In this document: positions 48,323 to 61,500 of the stretch, in pieces
How the letters are laid out: each line of letters opens with the position of its first letter
How positions within the stretch are numbered: the first letter of the stretch is position 1
NCBI GenBank assembly: GCA_013399875.1
Contig: VXAZ01006775.1
Span: 5,914,980 to 5,978,979 of the forward strand
From: Gymnorhina tibicen
Taxonomy: Eukaryota; Chordata; Aves; Passeriformes; Artamidae
DNA: 64,000 nt
Reading direction: 5' to 3'
The notes under the pieces: generated by a model
What the model saw: only the letters and a program-made list of their open reading frames with translations
Told to the model about the DNA's origin: nothing
Databases searched by the model: none
Program-made: the position numbers and the translations under genes

Positions 48323-51197
48323 AGCAATAATGTTCTGCATTGGAAAGGCACATCTTAAATGCACTCACATCTTAAACAGAGGGTTTCAAAAGAACAGGAA
48401 CACTGAAATGTTTTGGCCAAGATACAAAGAAGAAAATGTAGTCAGGCAAACAGTAATACATAACATATTGTGTGAACCTTGTTTCATGACTGAATCAGAG
48501 CCATGACATCCTTTTGGAGATTACCTACTGACTCTAAGATGGTGAATTTAGTCCTGTTTCTCTTCACAGCTTAATGTCAAACTTACAAAAAAAGCTTCCA
48601 CAATTAGAAAATAACACAGAAATCACTTGTAAACATGGAATAGGATCCAGAGCTAACAAAGTGTAATGGAAAAATCCCATTTCCATTGACATCAGTGGTA
48701 TTTGGTTAGAAGTTCTTTAAGGGATCTTCAGAAAATACTACTGTAGAGTGCTGAGTTAAATAGTTTAAAATTAATTCCTGCACAGCCAATCTAATGAGGC
48801 TAAGAGTACAAAATAATCACAAAAGAACAGGAAATCAGCATGTTTTGGTGCAAAAATGTGGTTTGCCTCTTCTTGTCATCCCCAACAAGACTCTTTGAAC
48901 ATGATATTATTCCATTAAGTGTTTAGAGAACAAATACAACTATAGCTTTTGTTGTTCCCAGAGTTTGCCCAGCAGCTGAACAGTTTGGCCAAAATTTGGC
49001 TTACTGAATCTTGATTTTTGGTTAAGATTCAAGACAAATACAAAAATTCACTTGCTTACTACATCTTATATTTTTTTCCAGGCTTCTGAAAGCAATTATT
49101 TTTACTGATAAATGCCATGACTTTGATGTTAAATTATTCAGTTTTTAGATTGTGAAACCTTGGGATTTGACTGTCACCCTGACACCCTTAAAATCAGATC
49201 CCAGCCAGGACAAGGGCCTTACACTTAGACGGCCCTGTGGTCTTTTTTGCTGTGTGTCTACTCACACCTAGTCCACGAGAATTCCAGGCTGCTGACATGC
49301 CACATGGATGGGATGGCCTGAGCCACCTCCAGAGACAGGACTGCAGCCATACACCAAACCTTTTTGCTGGCTAACTTTTCACTTTGGGTTCACCTTGTGT
49401 TCATCACATATACACTGGTTTGGGACACACCTTAGAACGTCTGCATTGTGGCGCACTGCATGTCTCAGCCATATTTATTCCATTAATATTTGCTTGGACC
49501 CATCCCACATTTCATGCCATCCACAAACATCCCTGTAATGACAGTCTCTGGGTCTTTGAGAGAAACTCAATGACTTGCAATTTAATGAAAGACTGACCTT
49601 GTAACCCAATGACCTTAAATATTGTGGAGTGATTAAGCAATTATCCTGAATATTTAATTTCTACATATTCTCCATACTATAAAATTAATGGTGTTCACAG
49701 CAACAGAGATAGAAAATTGTCATAAATGCATTATATTTAAATGACTAGTCCATATTTCATGCTTTTATAACAGTTAATAGAGCATCAATACAGAATGAAT
49801 TAGAAGCCAAGAGCAGCCAAAGCCCTATAAGATTACTTCCAAGTTACTTTGGCACTAACGCTTTCTTCTTAATCATTACCTCACTTTTACTGTAACGTTA
49901 ATTATGTAAATTAATATATTCAGAAAGCAGGGAGTCCTTCTGCAAAACAAAGATAAGATTGAGGCTGTTTTCTCCTTTTCAGATGAGGTCTACAGCTTAA
50001 AAGCAAGGTACCTTTACCATTTATACAAGGGAATTCACACCTTTTTTTTGATGTAACATTGCAAACAATTCTATCTGAATCATTTAACAGTAAAGGAAAA
50101 GGAATCTTAAGATGGAATAATTGGGGAGGCTGGCAATGAAAAGAAATTGAAAAGCAATTGAAGGAAGTTTGTACAGAAGTGGACAAAAAGGATGGTGAAA
50201 GAAAACAACCTGATTTTTCATTTGGATAACTGAGAGAGGCTGTCAAACGTTTTCACCTCCAGGGCTCTTTTTGAATTAGCACTAGTTTGACAGTTGCTGC
50301 TGTGAGGTGCCTCAGGATTAAAAGTGTGGAGAATAAAGATGTCATTCTGACTCCAAGAGAAGATGACATTCAGTAGATTTGTATTGGATTGCATCTTTAT
50401 CACAATAAAAAGCATGTCTCACTTGTTCTAGTGTCTTGCTTGCTTTTCATTTTGTGGACACCAAAAAATGCAGACTGACAATCTGATTAGCTCTCATAAC
50501 TTCCATTAATGAGTCTTCATTCAATCACATTTTAAGGGACATTTATTGTTTAAGATCGAGGTTATAAGGGACAAGGCAATAATGCTATACCAATTATTTT
50601 CTTCTTTCAGCTGTCCCTATGAAATACAGAAATTACTATGTTATTCAGTCAAAATGAGAAAATATTTATTAGAGTCATCACTGAATGTAAATGTTTTCTC
50701 CCATGAGAGTTCTACCTGTAATTGAACCATTTGGAAAGCAGCATGGGTAGTATATTTTCCATGTCTGTTTAATTCACATTTATAAATAAGTCTGAGAATT
50801 CATTAAAACAGAAAAAAAAAATGTGCTGCTAGATTATTTTAGTAACTACTCCTAATGCTTCACTGAAAAAAAATTAAGGAATGTCCTCCCCTGGGAGGAA
50901 TGAATTAACTTGTAGGGTAATCTCTATACCAGAAATCATCTTTTTAAAAAATACAGATATGATAAGAACTTCAAAGGAATCATGTTTGAAGAGATTTTGA
51001 ATAAAAAGAAGATACTTTGAATATTAGGTCAGGATACATTCAAAATGACTAAATGGCAGGGTAGCATACTCAGTGTTTCCTAAATATAAAGTTTTTAATA
51101 TGTTCAATATTCTGTGCTGAAAACAACATTATCTTAAGTGGCTAGACCTTTATGATATCATGGATATCATGGCATCCTCATTTTTTCTGAGCTGCTT

Positions 51198-51224
51198 CCC
51201 CCCTCCCCTCTCTCTCGCCCCCCC
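51198..51224 (+). repeat. C-rich pyrimidine tract
   Basis: C runs of 6, 4 and 7 are separated by CT repeats. The minus strand could form a G-quadruplex and the plus strand an i-motif. Confidence 0.75.
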
Positions 51225-51959
51225 AGTTAGGATTCAATTTTGGTATGCATAAAATATTATAAACTAGGATAATATTTAAATTAGGTGTTTTAATTAAGTG
51301 GCATCTAGATGCTGGGAAATAAAGAGACTTAAAACATGATGAATATGCAGTTTAGAGGCAGAAGTATCAACAGAATTTATATCTGCTGCAGTGTTAGTCT
51401 TAATACCTACACTTAACAGTGTTCTTTCTGTAAGTATTGCCAAATTGGCATAGAAATCTAAGTGAATTAAAGAAATCAAATCAAAACAATGGCAAAACCC
51501 ATCACACCCCCCCACCCCATCATCACCAACAAAAAAACCCACCCTGAACTCACAAAACTTTATGGGAAAGGTATATTTTTGTTCTTTAACCAACCTCACT
51601 GAGAAAATTATTCTCCCTCATGATGCCTGCTGCAGAAAGACATATTCCTTATTCAGGCTGTGCTTTACCTGATGAAATGAGACAAGTATTTTAGTCTCCT
51701 TTGGTAAAAAAATTTGTTCTTTTTCTTAAACCATTCAGTTTTCCCTAAGCTTACTTTCTGATTTCTGCTGAAAATGTGTTGCTTAACGCACTTCAGTTCC
51801 ACATTTGCCTTTTTCTTGATGGTTTATAGTGATATTTTTCAGATATCTTACGATGAACCAATGTCTTCTTCCCATGCTATTTCTGAGCAAAAAGCCCCTA
51901 GATCATCTGAGAAATTTTAATTACTTTTTCAAGACTATTTGATGCCATAAATTTCTTTA

Positions 51960-52370
51960 CAGTTTTATTCTTTTCCTCCTTCGATCTAATAATTCTTCCA
52001 TGATACTTAGATTCTGTTCCTGCTGTCCTGTCCTTCTTTGAATCATCAACAAATTCTGTGAACTCGCATTTAACCTCTGTAACAAAATCATGAAGAAACT
52101 TTCATAAGTCTCTTATACAGATCAGTTCTTGGGACTCTTTCCTGTCTTCTGTCTCCTATTCTGATTATCAAGTCCTTTGTTTACCCTTATATTATTTTTT
52201 ACCAATCTTGTTTTTTCCAATGTCTAAATTAATCACCCACGTGAGAGTTTACGAGGTACATCACTGAAACCTCAATTAAATCTATTGCATTTCCTTTGTT
52301 AAGAAAAGTATGCATCTTGCAATGAACAGATCGGATTAAATATTTTGTTGTTTATTACCTTATCTATCAA
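51960..52370 (-). mobile_element. Ancient CR1 ORF2 fragment, minus strand
   Basis: Order and spacing of weak matches follow the CR1 reverse-transcriptase region on the minus strand. 'tcatcaacaaattctgtgaa' comes first, then 'cagttcttgggactctttcc', the equivalent of the 'ggtcccagtactgaaccctg..ggactcc' block. 'aaatctattgcatttccttt' and 'gaacagatcggatt' correspond to the 'atcacgtccactgcatttccc' and 'gaaatcagatt' blocks around the palm region. No frame survives. The identification rests on several weak blocks in the right order. Confidence 0.55.
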
Positions 52371-55300
52371 TTCTCTAATATAATCAGAGTATAGTACAGT
52401 TTTCATATGTTCATAAAGTCAAGGTAAAATGGAGAGTTTAATTTTAATTTCTTGGAGAGATACAACTGGACATGACTGAAGAACTGATTTTTGTTCACTA
52501 AAAATATGTTAGTATGTCAAATACAGCTGAAATTAGAGTAAAACTCCATTATTTCATTATATTGGTTTAATAACTTCATTTAAATATTTTATTATTTTAA
52601 TATTTCTTCATTTGTTACATAATGTCCACTTTAAAACAAAAAACTTTTAAAAATTATCGAAGTTTATTTTTTCCAAGAAATCAAAGAGTCATGTTATATC
52701 ATTTTCAAAGTGTTTTTTTCTGTACAACACCATACGATACAAATTTGTCCAAGCTAATCTCACTTCACATCAAGAAAAAAATTGAACTGGTTTTGTCTGA
52801 ATGGCTCTGAATGAGAGAAAACTATTTGCATGGAAGTTTTCCAGCCAGCTCTTTTATTACCATCCTTAATTTCCTGTGCTGGAATTATAACTTTAATTAA
52901 TTTTATAAATGGAATTTTATATTAAAATTCAGTTCATGCTGTGAACATGTCAAGATGTGGACTGGTCGCTTCTGGAACCTGCACTCTGCAGGGAGACACA
53001 GTAATAATGTAGGGACTACAGTCTCAGCTGTCCCTGAGCATCTTCTTGACCAAGGACAACAATTTGATGCATGAAAATAATTTTTAGAGAGCACAGAGCT
53101 GAGTAAAAGGATATGAATTCTGAAATGGAGGAGAGCCACAAAGAAATAGCATCTGGTCCATCTGCTTTACCTTTGCAATTGAAGAACAAAGCCCATAGTT
53201 GCTGTTTGAACTGAAAATTTGCTTCATTTATATGGGCATGAGGGCTCATTTGCACACCGTATTCCAGAAGTGTAAGATCAGTAGGTAGAAAAAGAGTTTC
53301 TCTCTTTTTCGTTCTGCTTCTACTGGAAAAAGGAACTCAAATCCCAGTCTCACTGGGATGGGAAAAATGCAGAAAGAGAAGAAAAAAATTCCCTGTGGTA
53401 TGTATAGCTAATCTGTTGCCATAACTCATTTTTCTGTGATTCTCAAAGGATGTAAATCAGTAAAATTCCCTTCACTCATATTATTAAGCATTTTCCTTCC
53501 TGTGAAAACTTATCTTCAGTGACAATCTGATGATGTATAACAACTTCTTCTCATTTTGAAATGCTTGATTTTTGTGAAGAACACTGATCTTTTGAAATGC
53601 AGACTTTTAGGCAACATCCTATGAAAGCAAAATAGAAGAGTTTCTGCCACTGAGACAGGTTCCTTTTTATTTTCTCCTTTTACTGAGCTTTATCTACATG
53701 ACATGCACTGTAAGAGTACAACACTGCTTTAGCAAATGAAGAATCTAACTCCTAGTAAATCATCATTCTTCTTACAACTGCAGAAATCACTTCCATGACA
53801 AAGAACATATGAGATATTGAATGATACGCCTTTATTCTCTCCCACAGTTTTATTCTATCTTTCATCTCATGTAATTACATTCTTTTCTGTAAGGCTTTCT
53901 CTGGCTCTACGTACAGTAATCTTACAGTAAAAAAAATTTTAAAAAAGACATATCCTCCCATAGACTGAATTTGAATGACAGCCGATCTTGACTGCAGAAC
54001 AGAGTCATTAAATTTAGAAGGTATTTCAGGTAGGAAAGTTTGATTAATATCAAACAAAGCCCATTTAATGCTACACCCTTTTCAGAATGGAGTGGCACAT
54101 TTAATAATTATATGAAATGGCTTTAATTTCTAACACCTATTCCATACCACTTTCATTTCCATAAGATTGACAGGATAAGAATACTTAATGCCCAAACAAG
54201 AAATTCTCATATTCAGAACATCAAATTTTGGTATTTTCTCAGTGTAACTCCATAATTGAAACAAAAGTTGTTTCCTACGTTATTTCCTACATTGTGTTCC
54301 TTTCAGTATGCAAAAGAACAAAACAAAAAAACCTCAAACTCTTGTTTAAAGCTGTACATTTCCTAGTCCTTCCACTGAGTTATTAGTCCAAAAGATACCA
54401 AAACTGTGTATTGAAGATGCAAAATTCTATCCAGACAGAAGTATTTAAAGAAGAAATCTGTTTGTATATTTCTTTTATTCATATTTATTCAGCTATCTCT
54501 TGCAGTGATGAATAACAAACATGTATATACATGAGCAATCTCCATATGTCAAAGAAATGTCAACACATGAAACAAAATATATTATTCTGTGCTACATTAT
54601 AAATTACTATCTGAAGCTGAGCATGTTACTTAGTTCTTCCTCTTATTTATAATTTCAAACTGTAGACAACATCCCTTGAATTGACTAAGATGGCCCAGAA
54701 ATGCTGCCTTTTAAAAAAAAAGAAGCCACACATTTGGATGGCTGTTCCTGCCACTGCATACTCAGAAACAATGGCCTGCTTCAAAAGATTTATCATTAAA
54801 GAAAAATACTTTTGTATTTTTAAATTCTTCCCAAAGATTTCCAAACTCTTGGTCCAGAACCGAGGTAATTGTCACATTGCAGTACAAGTCACTAAGGGGT
54901 ATTATGGACTGTCTATTAATTTGACAGTCAATGCTATTGTCATAAATCCAGGTGGCCTGAAGGATGGATTCACTACTTCTGGAGTTTAGTTTTCTGTATG
55001 CAGCCTTGAGAAAATCAAGAAATCTCTCCATCTTCTTGGTGATCCCTTTACTTGCTCAGAATCCTTTCCAACATACTGGAGGTGAAGAGCAGAATAACAA
55101 AAATAGAATAAAAGGAAATGGGGTAAAATGAGTTAAAAGAGTCAGGGAATTGTTCTTGTGCTAGCTCAAGTGTTCCAGGACACTCCCCAGCAGAGCATTT
55201 TGGCTGTGTCCTGAACTAAGGTCTATGCCATGCAAGACAACAAAGGAATATTTTTAAATCTTTTAAAAAAGAGGAAACTCCATGAACTTTCCACACTTAT

Positions 55301-58112
55301 TATCTCCCATGTTCATTCATTCTTACTTGCTAAAAGAAACAAAACTCATTTCTAACTTCCCCATGCTCCTCTCTGTTCTTTGGGGGATAAATGGGAGACA
55401 TTCTCACTGGCAAGAATGAAAAAAACTGAGCTGGATTAAACTTAATAGCTGTGACATCAATGGGTTGTTTCCATCTCTAGATTTCCAGAATTATTTATTA
55501 ATTGCATCCTTCTGAAAAATTATCTACTTGATGTCTGTCTGAATTAAGCTGTGTGTTGTGTAAGTGTTCTTGATTGATGCCTAACAGTGGTGCACAGCAC
55601 GTACTCTGGTTTTAATTATGTGGGAGTAAGGATATTATAAGTAATACATTAATTGGAATAAGTGATGCTGCTAACACATAGAAACTTCTTGTTTTCTTCA
55701 GTGAATGACCTTACTTTTGTGTCAGGTGTCTCCTTCTCAACATAAATTTGAAGTACACTTGCTGAAAACATACTCTGTTCTGTGATTTGGTTGTAGTGTT
55801 CTTTGCATACCAACGTTAGACGAAATGGTTCTTGTATAAGAGTACTACATGCCATAGAGCAAGAAAAATAACTGTGTTTTCACTCTGGACACAGAAAAAT
55901 GATATTCCCACTTGATGAACAAAGAGGGCTAACAATCAGACCTATCATCTCTCCAAACACTTGTAAGGTTAAAATTTGAAAGACCAGGAAGATTAGAAAA
56001 GGACAAAGAATCCCAAGTTTCATTTTTTTCTCCATCTTCTTCTGGCCTCCAGATTCTTTGCAAAGCAATACAGCAGTTCAGACATTACTAGTTACGGAAT
56101 AACACTTTATGATCATTTTGATTGTTTTATAATTATCAATCAGTGAAAACCAGAATTAGAAATACAACCCATTCCTAACAGGTATCCTAAACCTAACCTT
56201 CATATTTATTCACACCACAGACCTGAAACAGTACAGATCAAGATTTATTGAAATCTCTTTGGCTTGTAAAATCTGAAAGAAAAATTCTTTTTTTCATTAA
56301 ACCCCATTTTTTCATTGGGGGGGTTTAAATTTTTTCTTTGTTCTTATCTGATGGTTTCTCAGCAGATCATTTTATATAATAATCCAGAATTTCTCCTGCA
56401 ACTGTTTCCTTTTCAGTGTATTGGCCCCGGGAATGTTTATGTGTTTTAAAAATAACTACACAATCTGAGATTGATTTTTCATATTATTTTATTCACTTTT
56501 TTTACTCTTAGAAAACTCCTTTAAATTGAAACAGTTTGTAAAGATCTTTCAATCATCAGTAGCATTCCCTCAAGAGCCTCCATTTTGAGGATAAACATTC
56601 AAGTCCATGAATTTTTGCTTTTTGTTTGATACCTTTTACAATGAAGGAAGAAAAACACAGCAAGGTATAAACCTTACCTGAAAAACTCTGTTGTGTCAGC
56701 ACGTACCGAGAAAATACACTTATTTTTAGTTTTAGATTTTGTTTTTCCCCACCTTTCCTGCTCCAAGAGTGAAAGGTTTCTAAGAGTGTACATTTCTAAA
56801 ACTTATAGAGATATTTGTTGTATCATATGTGCTGGTCTGGGCCGTGCAGTTATGATTAAAGTTGGCCCTTTTTGCATTGTTAAGAATTTTTCCGTACTCC
56901 AATATGAAGCAAGATTTGCATTAAGTATCTCATTTCTGTCATTTGTGCTAAAGGAAAGGTGTGCTGTAAAGGATAGTAAATTTGTCCTCTTGGGTCCTGT
57001 TCCTAGCAAATGAAATCAGAATTCTGTTACGCAGTGTTTTTCACATACTTTACTTGGAAGAAAATGCTGAGCCCACATTCTCTTTCATGAATAAACTTCA
57101 TTGAACTGCATTAATCCATTAAACACACAGAAACACTGTTGCAACTAACCCTGGCGTGGAAGGGAACAGCCCAGGTGACTTAATAAGTCATCCCCCATTC
57201 ATCACCTTTGACATGCAGCAAACCACATTCCAGAATTGGCTTCACCTCCATTACTGGGATCCTGAGCAGAGGTGCTGCCTCTGCCATGTTGTATATTACC
57301 TGTTCCACATGAGCAAGACCTTTAAAATAAAAGAGGGAGGGAGAATTAAATAAGAAGGAAAGCCACCTTTCTTATTTCTTCTCTGACAGTCATCCCACTG
57401 ACGCAACTATATCTGTTTCTGCCTTCTTAATGTTTGAGGAATGATGTAGTTATTTATAGCTGGATAGGATTTTATGTTCATATCATCCCCATAACAGGAT
57501 CTGCATTTCTTCAGTGATACTATTCTGCATCTGAACAGCACACTTTTGGATTAAAAAATCTTCGGGGTAATGGAAACCATCAGTGTGTAGCAGTAATCAT
57601 AAAATGGCACTTATCTCCTGCTTGAGATTGAAGGCGATCCCAAGTAAAAGCTAATTGTGAGACTACTCTAGACTAATGTTATCCTGTGATTTTCTAAATG
57701 GAGGAAAGGAGATTCTTTCCATCCCATTGTCTCTTCTCTTACCCTTTTATTTCAAATGGGCAAATTCTCCATCCCTCACGCATTAATTTCAAAGAAATAG
57801 GCAGGAGGGAAGACCCCTGTAGATCTGCTTCCCATCCACAGTTGTGACATTTCTGATGTTTTCAGGAATCTTATGACCATATAAATCCCTTAGGTGCATG
57901 GAAAAGCAAGGTGACAAATGTATCAGCTCTTTCCAGGGCATTGCATAGAACAGCATTCCTGCAGTTAAAAAGCCTATCCATAAAACAAGTCTTTTCCACG
58001 GGTCCTACAGGACGTCTCCGAGCCGAAGTCAGTGTCTGTATAACACAGGGGAAATTTCTGAAATCAGCTATGAACCTGGCTGCAAGAAAATCTAAATAGG
58101 CACCTTGGAAGC
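52371..58112. other. Unassigned AT-rich stretch
   Basis: No recognisable gene or repeat. Frames up to 106 codons (56693-57013 plus) match nothing I know. A few short spots, such as 53250-53320, faintly resemble CR1. Confidence 0.5.
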
Positions 58113-58617
58113 TCATAGAACACTTAAGGTTGGAAAAGACCTTTAGATCATCAAGTTCAACCCTCAACTGAGCACCACCACCATGTTCACAAGCCATGTC
58201 TTCAAGTGCTGTAGCCACATGCTTTTTGACTACTTCCACAGACAGTGACTCTACCACTTCCCTGGGCAGCCTATTCCAATGCTTTACAACCCTTTCTGTG
58301 AAGAAATTTTTCTTAATATCTAACTAGTTGGGCTCTGGCAAACTCTGAGGCCATTTCCTCTCATCATAGTACTTTTTACCTGGGAAGAGACACTGAAACC
58401 CCCATCGCTACAGTCTCCTTTCAGGCAGTTGTAGGAGGCAATGAGTTGCCCCATGAGCCTCCTTTTCTCCAGGCTAAACACCTCCAGCTCCCTCAGCTTC
58501 TCCTCATCAGACTTGTGTTACAGACATTTCCCCAGCTCTGCTGCCCTGCTCTGGACATGTTCCAGCAGCAGCTCAATGTCTTTCTTGTAGTGAGGGACCC
58601 AAAAGTGAACACAGGAC
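58113..58617 (-). mobile_element. CR1 LINE 3' end, minus strand
   Basis: A well-preserved CR1 3' third is present: 'tcatagaacacttaaggttg' terminus, 'ttagatcatcaagttcaacc', 'ctgggcagcctattccaatg', 'tgaagaaatttttcttaata', 'gaggccatttcctctcatca', 'cctttcaggcagttgtagga', 'ccttttctccaggctaaaca', 'ctccctcagcttctcctcat' and 'cagctcaatgtctttcttgt'. It ends at 'gtgaacacagga', where an AT-rich simple repeat begins. The 128-codon minus frame in it (57871-58257) is not a gene: it runs from the 3' UTR into flanking DNA. Confidence 0.95.
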
Positions 58618-58735
58618 AATAACAATATACATAACAATAATTATACATACATATATTATACATAATATATTATAACAATAAACAATAAACAATAAACTAT
58701 AAAAAATAAACCTTATATAACAATAAACATAAAGA
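58618..58735 (+). repeat. AT-rich (CAATAA)n-type simple repeat
   Basis: About 118 bases are made of CAATAA, ATACATA and AACAATAA units, abutting the 5'-truncated end of the minus-strand CR1. Three consecutive 'acaataa' units occur near 58677-58698. Confidence 0.88.
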
Positions 58736-59201
58736 ATTTCTGTTAAGCAACAAAGGAAGAAACAAAGACATTTTTATATTTTCTTTTTTTTTAATAGTGA
58801 TTTTAAACCTTCTAAAACAGATCTAGCAAGTAAAAGTGAAATGAGTGAAGTTGAAAAGAAATTCAAAAGTAGAAAAATAATGTTTTCCATTACATGAATC
58901 TTTTCTCTGGCCCACATTACCTTGTGGGATCTACAGACATTTTTGTCAGCACAAAAGTGGAGGGTAATGAGCACTGGTGTGAGGACAGATACGTTACCCA
59001 GAAAAAAAAGGAAGGGAACTTCTTAAACTTGCTTTCTTATATGGAAAAATATACTGGTGAACTAATCACAGTGCATGAAAAAGTCTCAAAAATATACAGT
59101 ACATATCAGTTGCCAACTTGCTAAATTCTTATCTGTACCCTTCCAACCTTATGAAGAATTTGTGTACATGTCTTTTTCATTACATACATCTACTCCCAGT
59201 A

Positions 59202-59228
59202 GTCAAGGAAGTCAGGGAAGTCAAGGAA
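59202..59228 (+). repeat. Three copies of a 9-bp unit
   Basis: 'gtcaaggaa', 'gtcagggaa' and 'gtcaaggaa' follow each other. In one frame they encode SQGSQGSQG. Confidence 0.9.
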
Positions 59229-59482
59229 GGAGGGAAAGAGTCCTTAATCATGAAAATTAGAGCAGAACTTCAAAAATGAAATGATTTCATTTCTGTGACA
59301 TGAGGTCAATAATCCTATTAGTTGTCAATGCATTTGTATTCCCCAGGCAATCACACTGGTAGCATTATACCTGCACACCCACGGTACTGGGCCAGCATTG
59401 CTTGACTAGTACACTGACTCTCCATTGTAGTGGTGACTTACTTGTGAATGGAATTATTTTTATTGTGTAAATGGTAGATAAA

Positions 59483-59550
59483 GCTCCATCCAATTTTTTA
59501 TTGATGCACTGTTTTTGCTCCATCCAATTTTTTATTGATGCACTGTTTTT
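59483..59550 (+). repeat. Perfect 34-bp tandem duplication
   Basis: A unit starting 'gctccatccaatttttt' and ending 'gcactgttttt' is present twice in direct succession (59483-59516 and 59517-59550) with no difference. Confidence 0.96.
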
Positions 59551-60599
59551 GCATTGAGTTCCAGCTCAGCAAGAAGGGGCCATATGAAGATACTTCAAAG
59601 GGAGAGGGAAGGAGAATAATGGACAGAGAGAATATGTCTGCTAAAAATCAAAGTTATACAGCAAACACGTGGTTGGTAAAAACTCCTGAGTTTTTCAAGA
59701 CTCCTCCCATGATATCTACAGTCAAAGTAAAAATCTTTAGGTTCTTTTGTAGTGACTCTTGTAGGTTGCATCTGGAACAATCAAAGGACCCCCATTTGAC
59801 AGTGCTGATACAGTGTCTTAAAGTTTGTAAGCCTGAACAGTTTTGATTTTTCCAGCTACATTACTTTGTCTAAAAGCAAACCAAACTAAAAAATTACCTC
59901 TAAATCATGAGCTTTTTCCTATTCATACTGATTCTTGACTCTCTGTAAAGAGAAGACAAAAATACGTCACAGATATTTTTGTTTCTAATGGTTGAAATAG
60001 TATAGTTAGTTGTATGTCTGGGTGTATTACAGATAATGTCATTAGTTCTCCATATCCTGACTTCCTCGAAGTGTTTTGAAAATGTATTTCCTTCATGCTT
60101 TGCTTGTGAAGGTATTATTTTCCACCAAGAAGCTGATTTTTTGTTACTTATAATGCATCGGTACACTGTAAGGGGAGACATCAGTAGGCAAGGAAGAGGC
60201 CCATGGTACGATGATGTCTTTTCCTATATCAGGTCATTAGACCTGAGCTAAATGTTGCTTTGGGCAAATACTACAGATTTCATTTTCCTTTACCTGTTAG
60301 AGGACAAAGTAAACAGTAGCAGAATAACTTTTAAGACAGCAATATGCTTGGAAGAGAGGATGTGTGGTGAGAAAAAGGCAATTGTCTTCTTAAAAGACAA
60401 GAGAAACCCTACCAATATTTCCAACATTTATTCTTTCTCTGAAAGTAGCAGCATAAAAAGCTGTTTAGGAAGGATATGCAAGTCTAACCCTTGAATGAAG
60501 ATGACTTCTTCCAAAGTTATTGCAGTAGGGACCTTAGAGGGTACATATCTCCATAGTCCCTTCCATATCTGTTTAAACCTTTCCGTTGTCTATGTCACT

Positions 60600-60720
60600 A
60601 AAAAGAAAAAAAACAAGAAATCGCACACGCACTCCCGTAAAAAAACCCCAAAACCCCAAAACCAAAGCAAAAAAACCCTCAAAACCAACCAGCAAAACAA
60701 ACAAAAAACCAACAAAACGT
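60600..60720 (+). repeat. A/C-rich tract, (CCCCAAAA)-like
   Basis: The plus strand is a mix of A runs and CCCC/CC groups, including two consecutive 'ccccaaaa' units near 60646-60662. The minus strand is G/T-rich like the tract at 9485-9590. The lysine/glutamine-rich frame across it is a composition artefact. Confidence 0.88.
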
Positions 60721-61029
60721 CTGGATGGAAGGGAGCCTTGGATCTAGCAAAACTTTTGCTCAGGGCATGAATGCTGCTAAAGCTAAATCAGGTTGGCAGT
60801 GATTGTTTAACAAGAGCTGGAAAACCTCCAAGAATGGAGATTCTTCCTCCTGTCTGGTGTTATGTGATCCTCTAAGAGACAAAGATCTTTTCAATATCTA
60901 GTCCCCCAAGCCCCAGCTTGTGTCCATTCCACTTTGATTTAGCATCTGCCACTAATAAGAAGAATTGGACTCCATAATGTTTGCAACTGTTCTTGAAGCA
61001 ATTCTAGGTTGACATTAGACTTCTTCTTT

Positions 61030-61500
61030 CACTCACCTTTGTCACGTTAAACATCTCCATCTTCCTCTATTGCTCAGCTTTCTGTACTCTAGGGCCTTAA
61101 TCACACTTGTCACTCTTTGCTACCCCTGGTTTTGTGACGTTTCCTGAATTTGAGAGGTCCAAGACTGAGCACTCCTCCAGGTGTAACTTCATCTGCACTG
61201 GTGAGAATAACATCCACTCTCAGTCTCCTGGCTGTGCTCCTCATCCTGTATAAAAATATGGACCATGCCTTCTTCACGGTGAGAGTGCTCCTGGCTCCTG
61301 CTAAATACAGTGTCCACCCACTGTGCCCGGGTCCTTTTCAGCAGAATTCCTATTTCAGTCTGTCTGTTAAAGCTGTAATGGTAAATGGCTTTATTCTGCT
61401 CATGTGCAGGACATTCCTCTTCTCCTTGCCAAACTCCATGAAGTTTCTGCTCATTCAACCTTACAGTTCATCAAAGCCCCTCTAGACAAAGGCTTTTTTA
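61030..61500 (-). mobile_element. Ancient CR1 ORF2 fragment, minus strand
   Basis: Diverged blocks of the CR1 reverse-transcriptase C-terminal region appear in order: 'ccaagactgagcactcctcc' with 'aggtgtaacttcatctgcac', 'gaccatgccttcttcacggt', 'cccgggtccttttcagcaga', 'atgtgcaggacattcctctt' and 'gaagtttctgctcattcaac'. The corresponding younger CR1 blocks are 'actccaggtgtggcctcacc', 'ggccttcttggcca', 'caggtccttctctgcaga', 'ggtgcaggaccttgcatttg' and 'gaggttcctctctgcccat'. The 89-codon minus frame at 61189-61458 lies inside but has lost the protein motif. Confidence 0.7.

Larger units (their letters stand above)
46993..51959. other. Unassigned AT-rich stretch
   Basis: No gene or transposon is recognised. 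A somewhat GC-richer section at 49190-49560 contains overlapping 70-76-codon plus frames without a known domain. The minus-strand frame of 108 codons at 49920-50246 is likewise unrecognised. Two C-rich runs are listed separately. Confidence 0.5.
58736..61029. other. Unassigned stretch with short tandem repeats
   Basis: No gene is recognised. Frames of 60-103 codons on both strands have no known domain. Tandem repeats are listed separately. Confidence 0.5.

Noticed and set aside
53230..53330. Possible CR1 scrap ('caccgtattccagaagtgt')
   Set aside because: One short block resembles the CR1 'cagtattccagatgtgg' region, but no second block in order supports it strongly enough.
57871..58257. 128-codon minus-strand frame
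   Set aside because: It starts in a CR1 3' UTR and runs out of the element into flanking DNA; no protein similarity.
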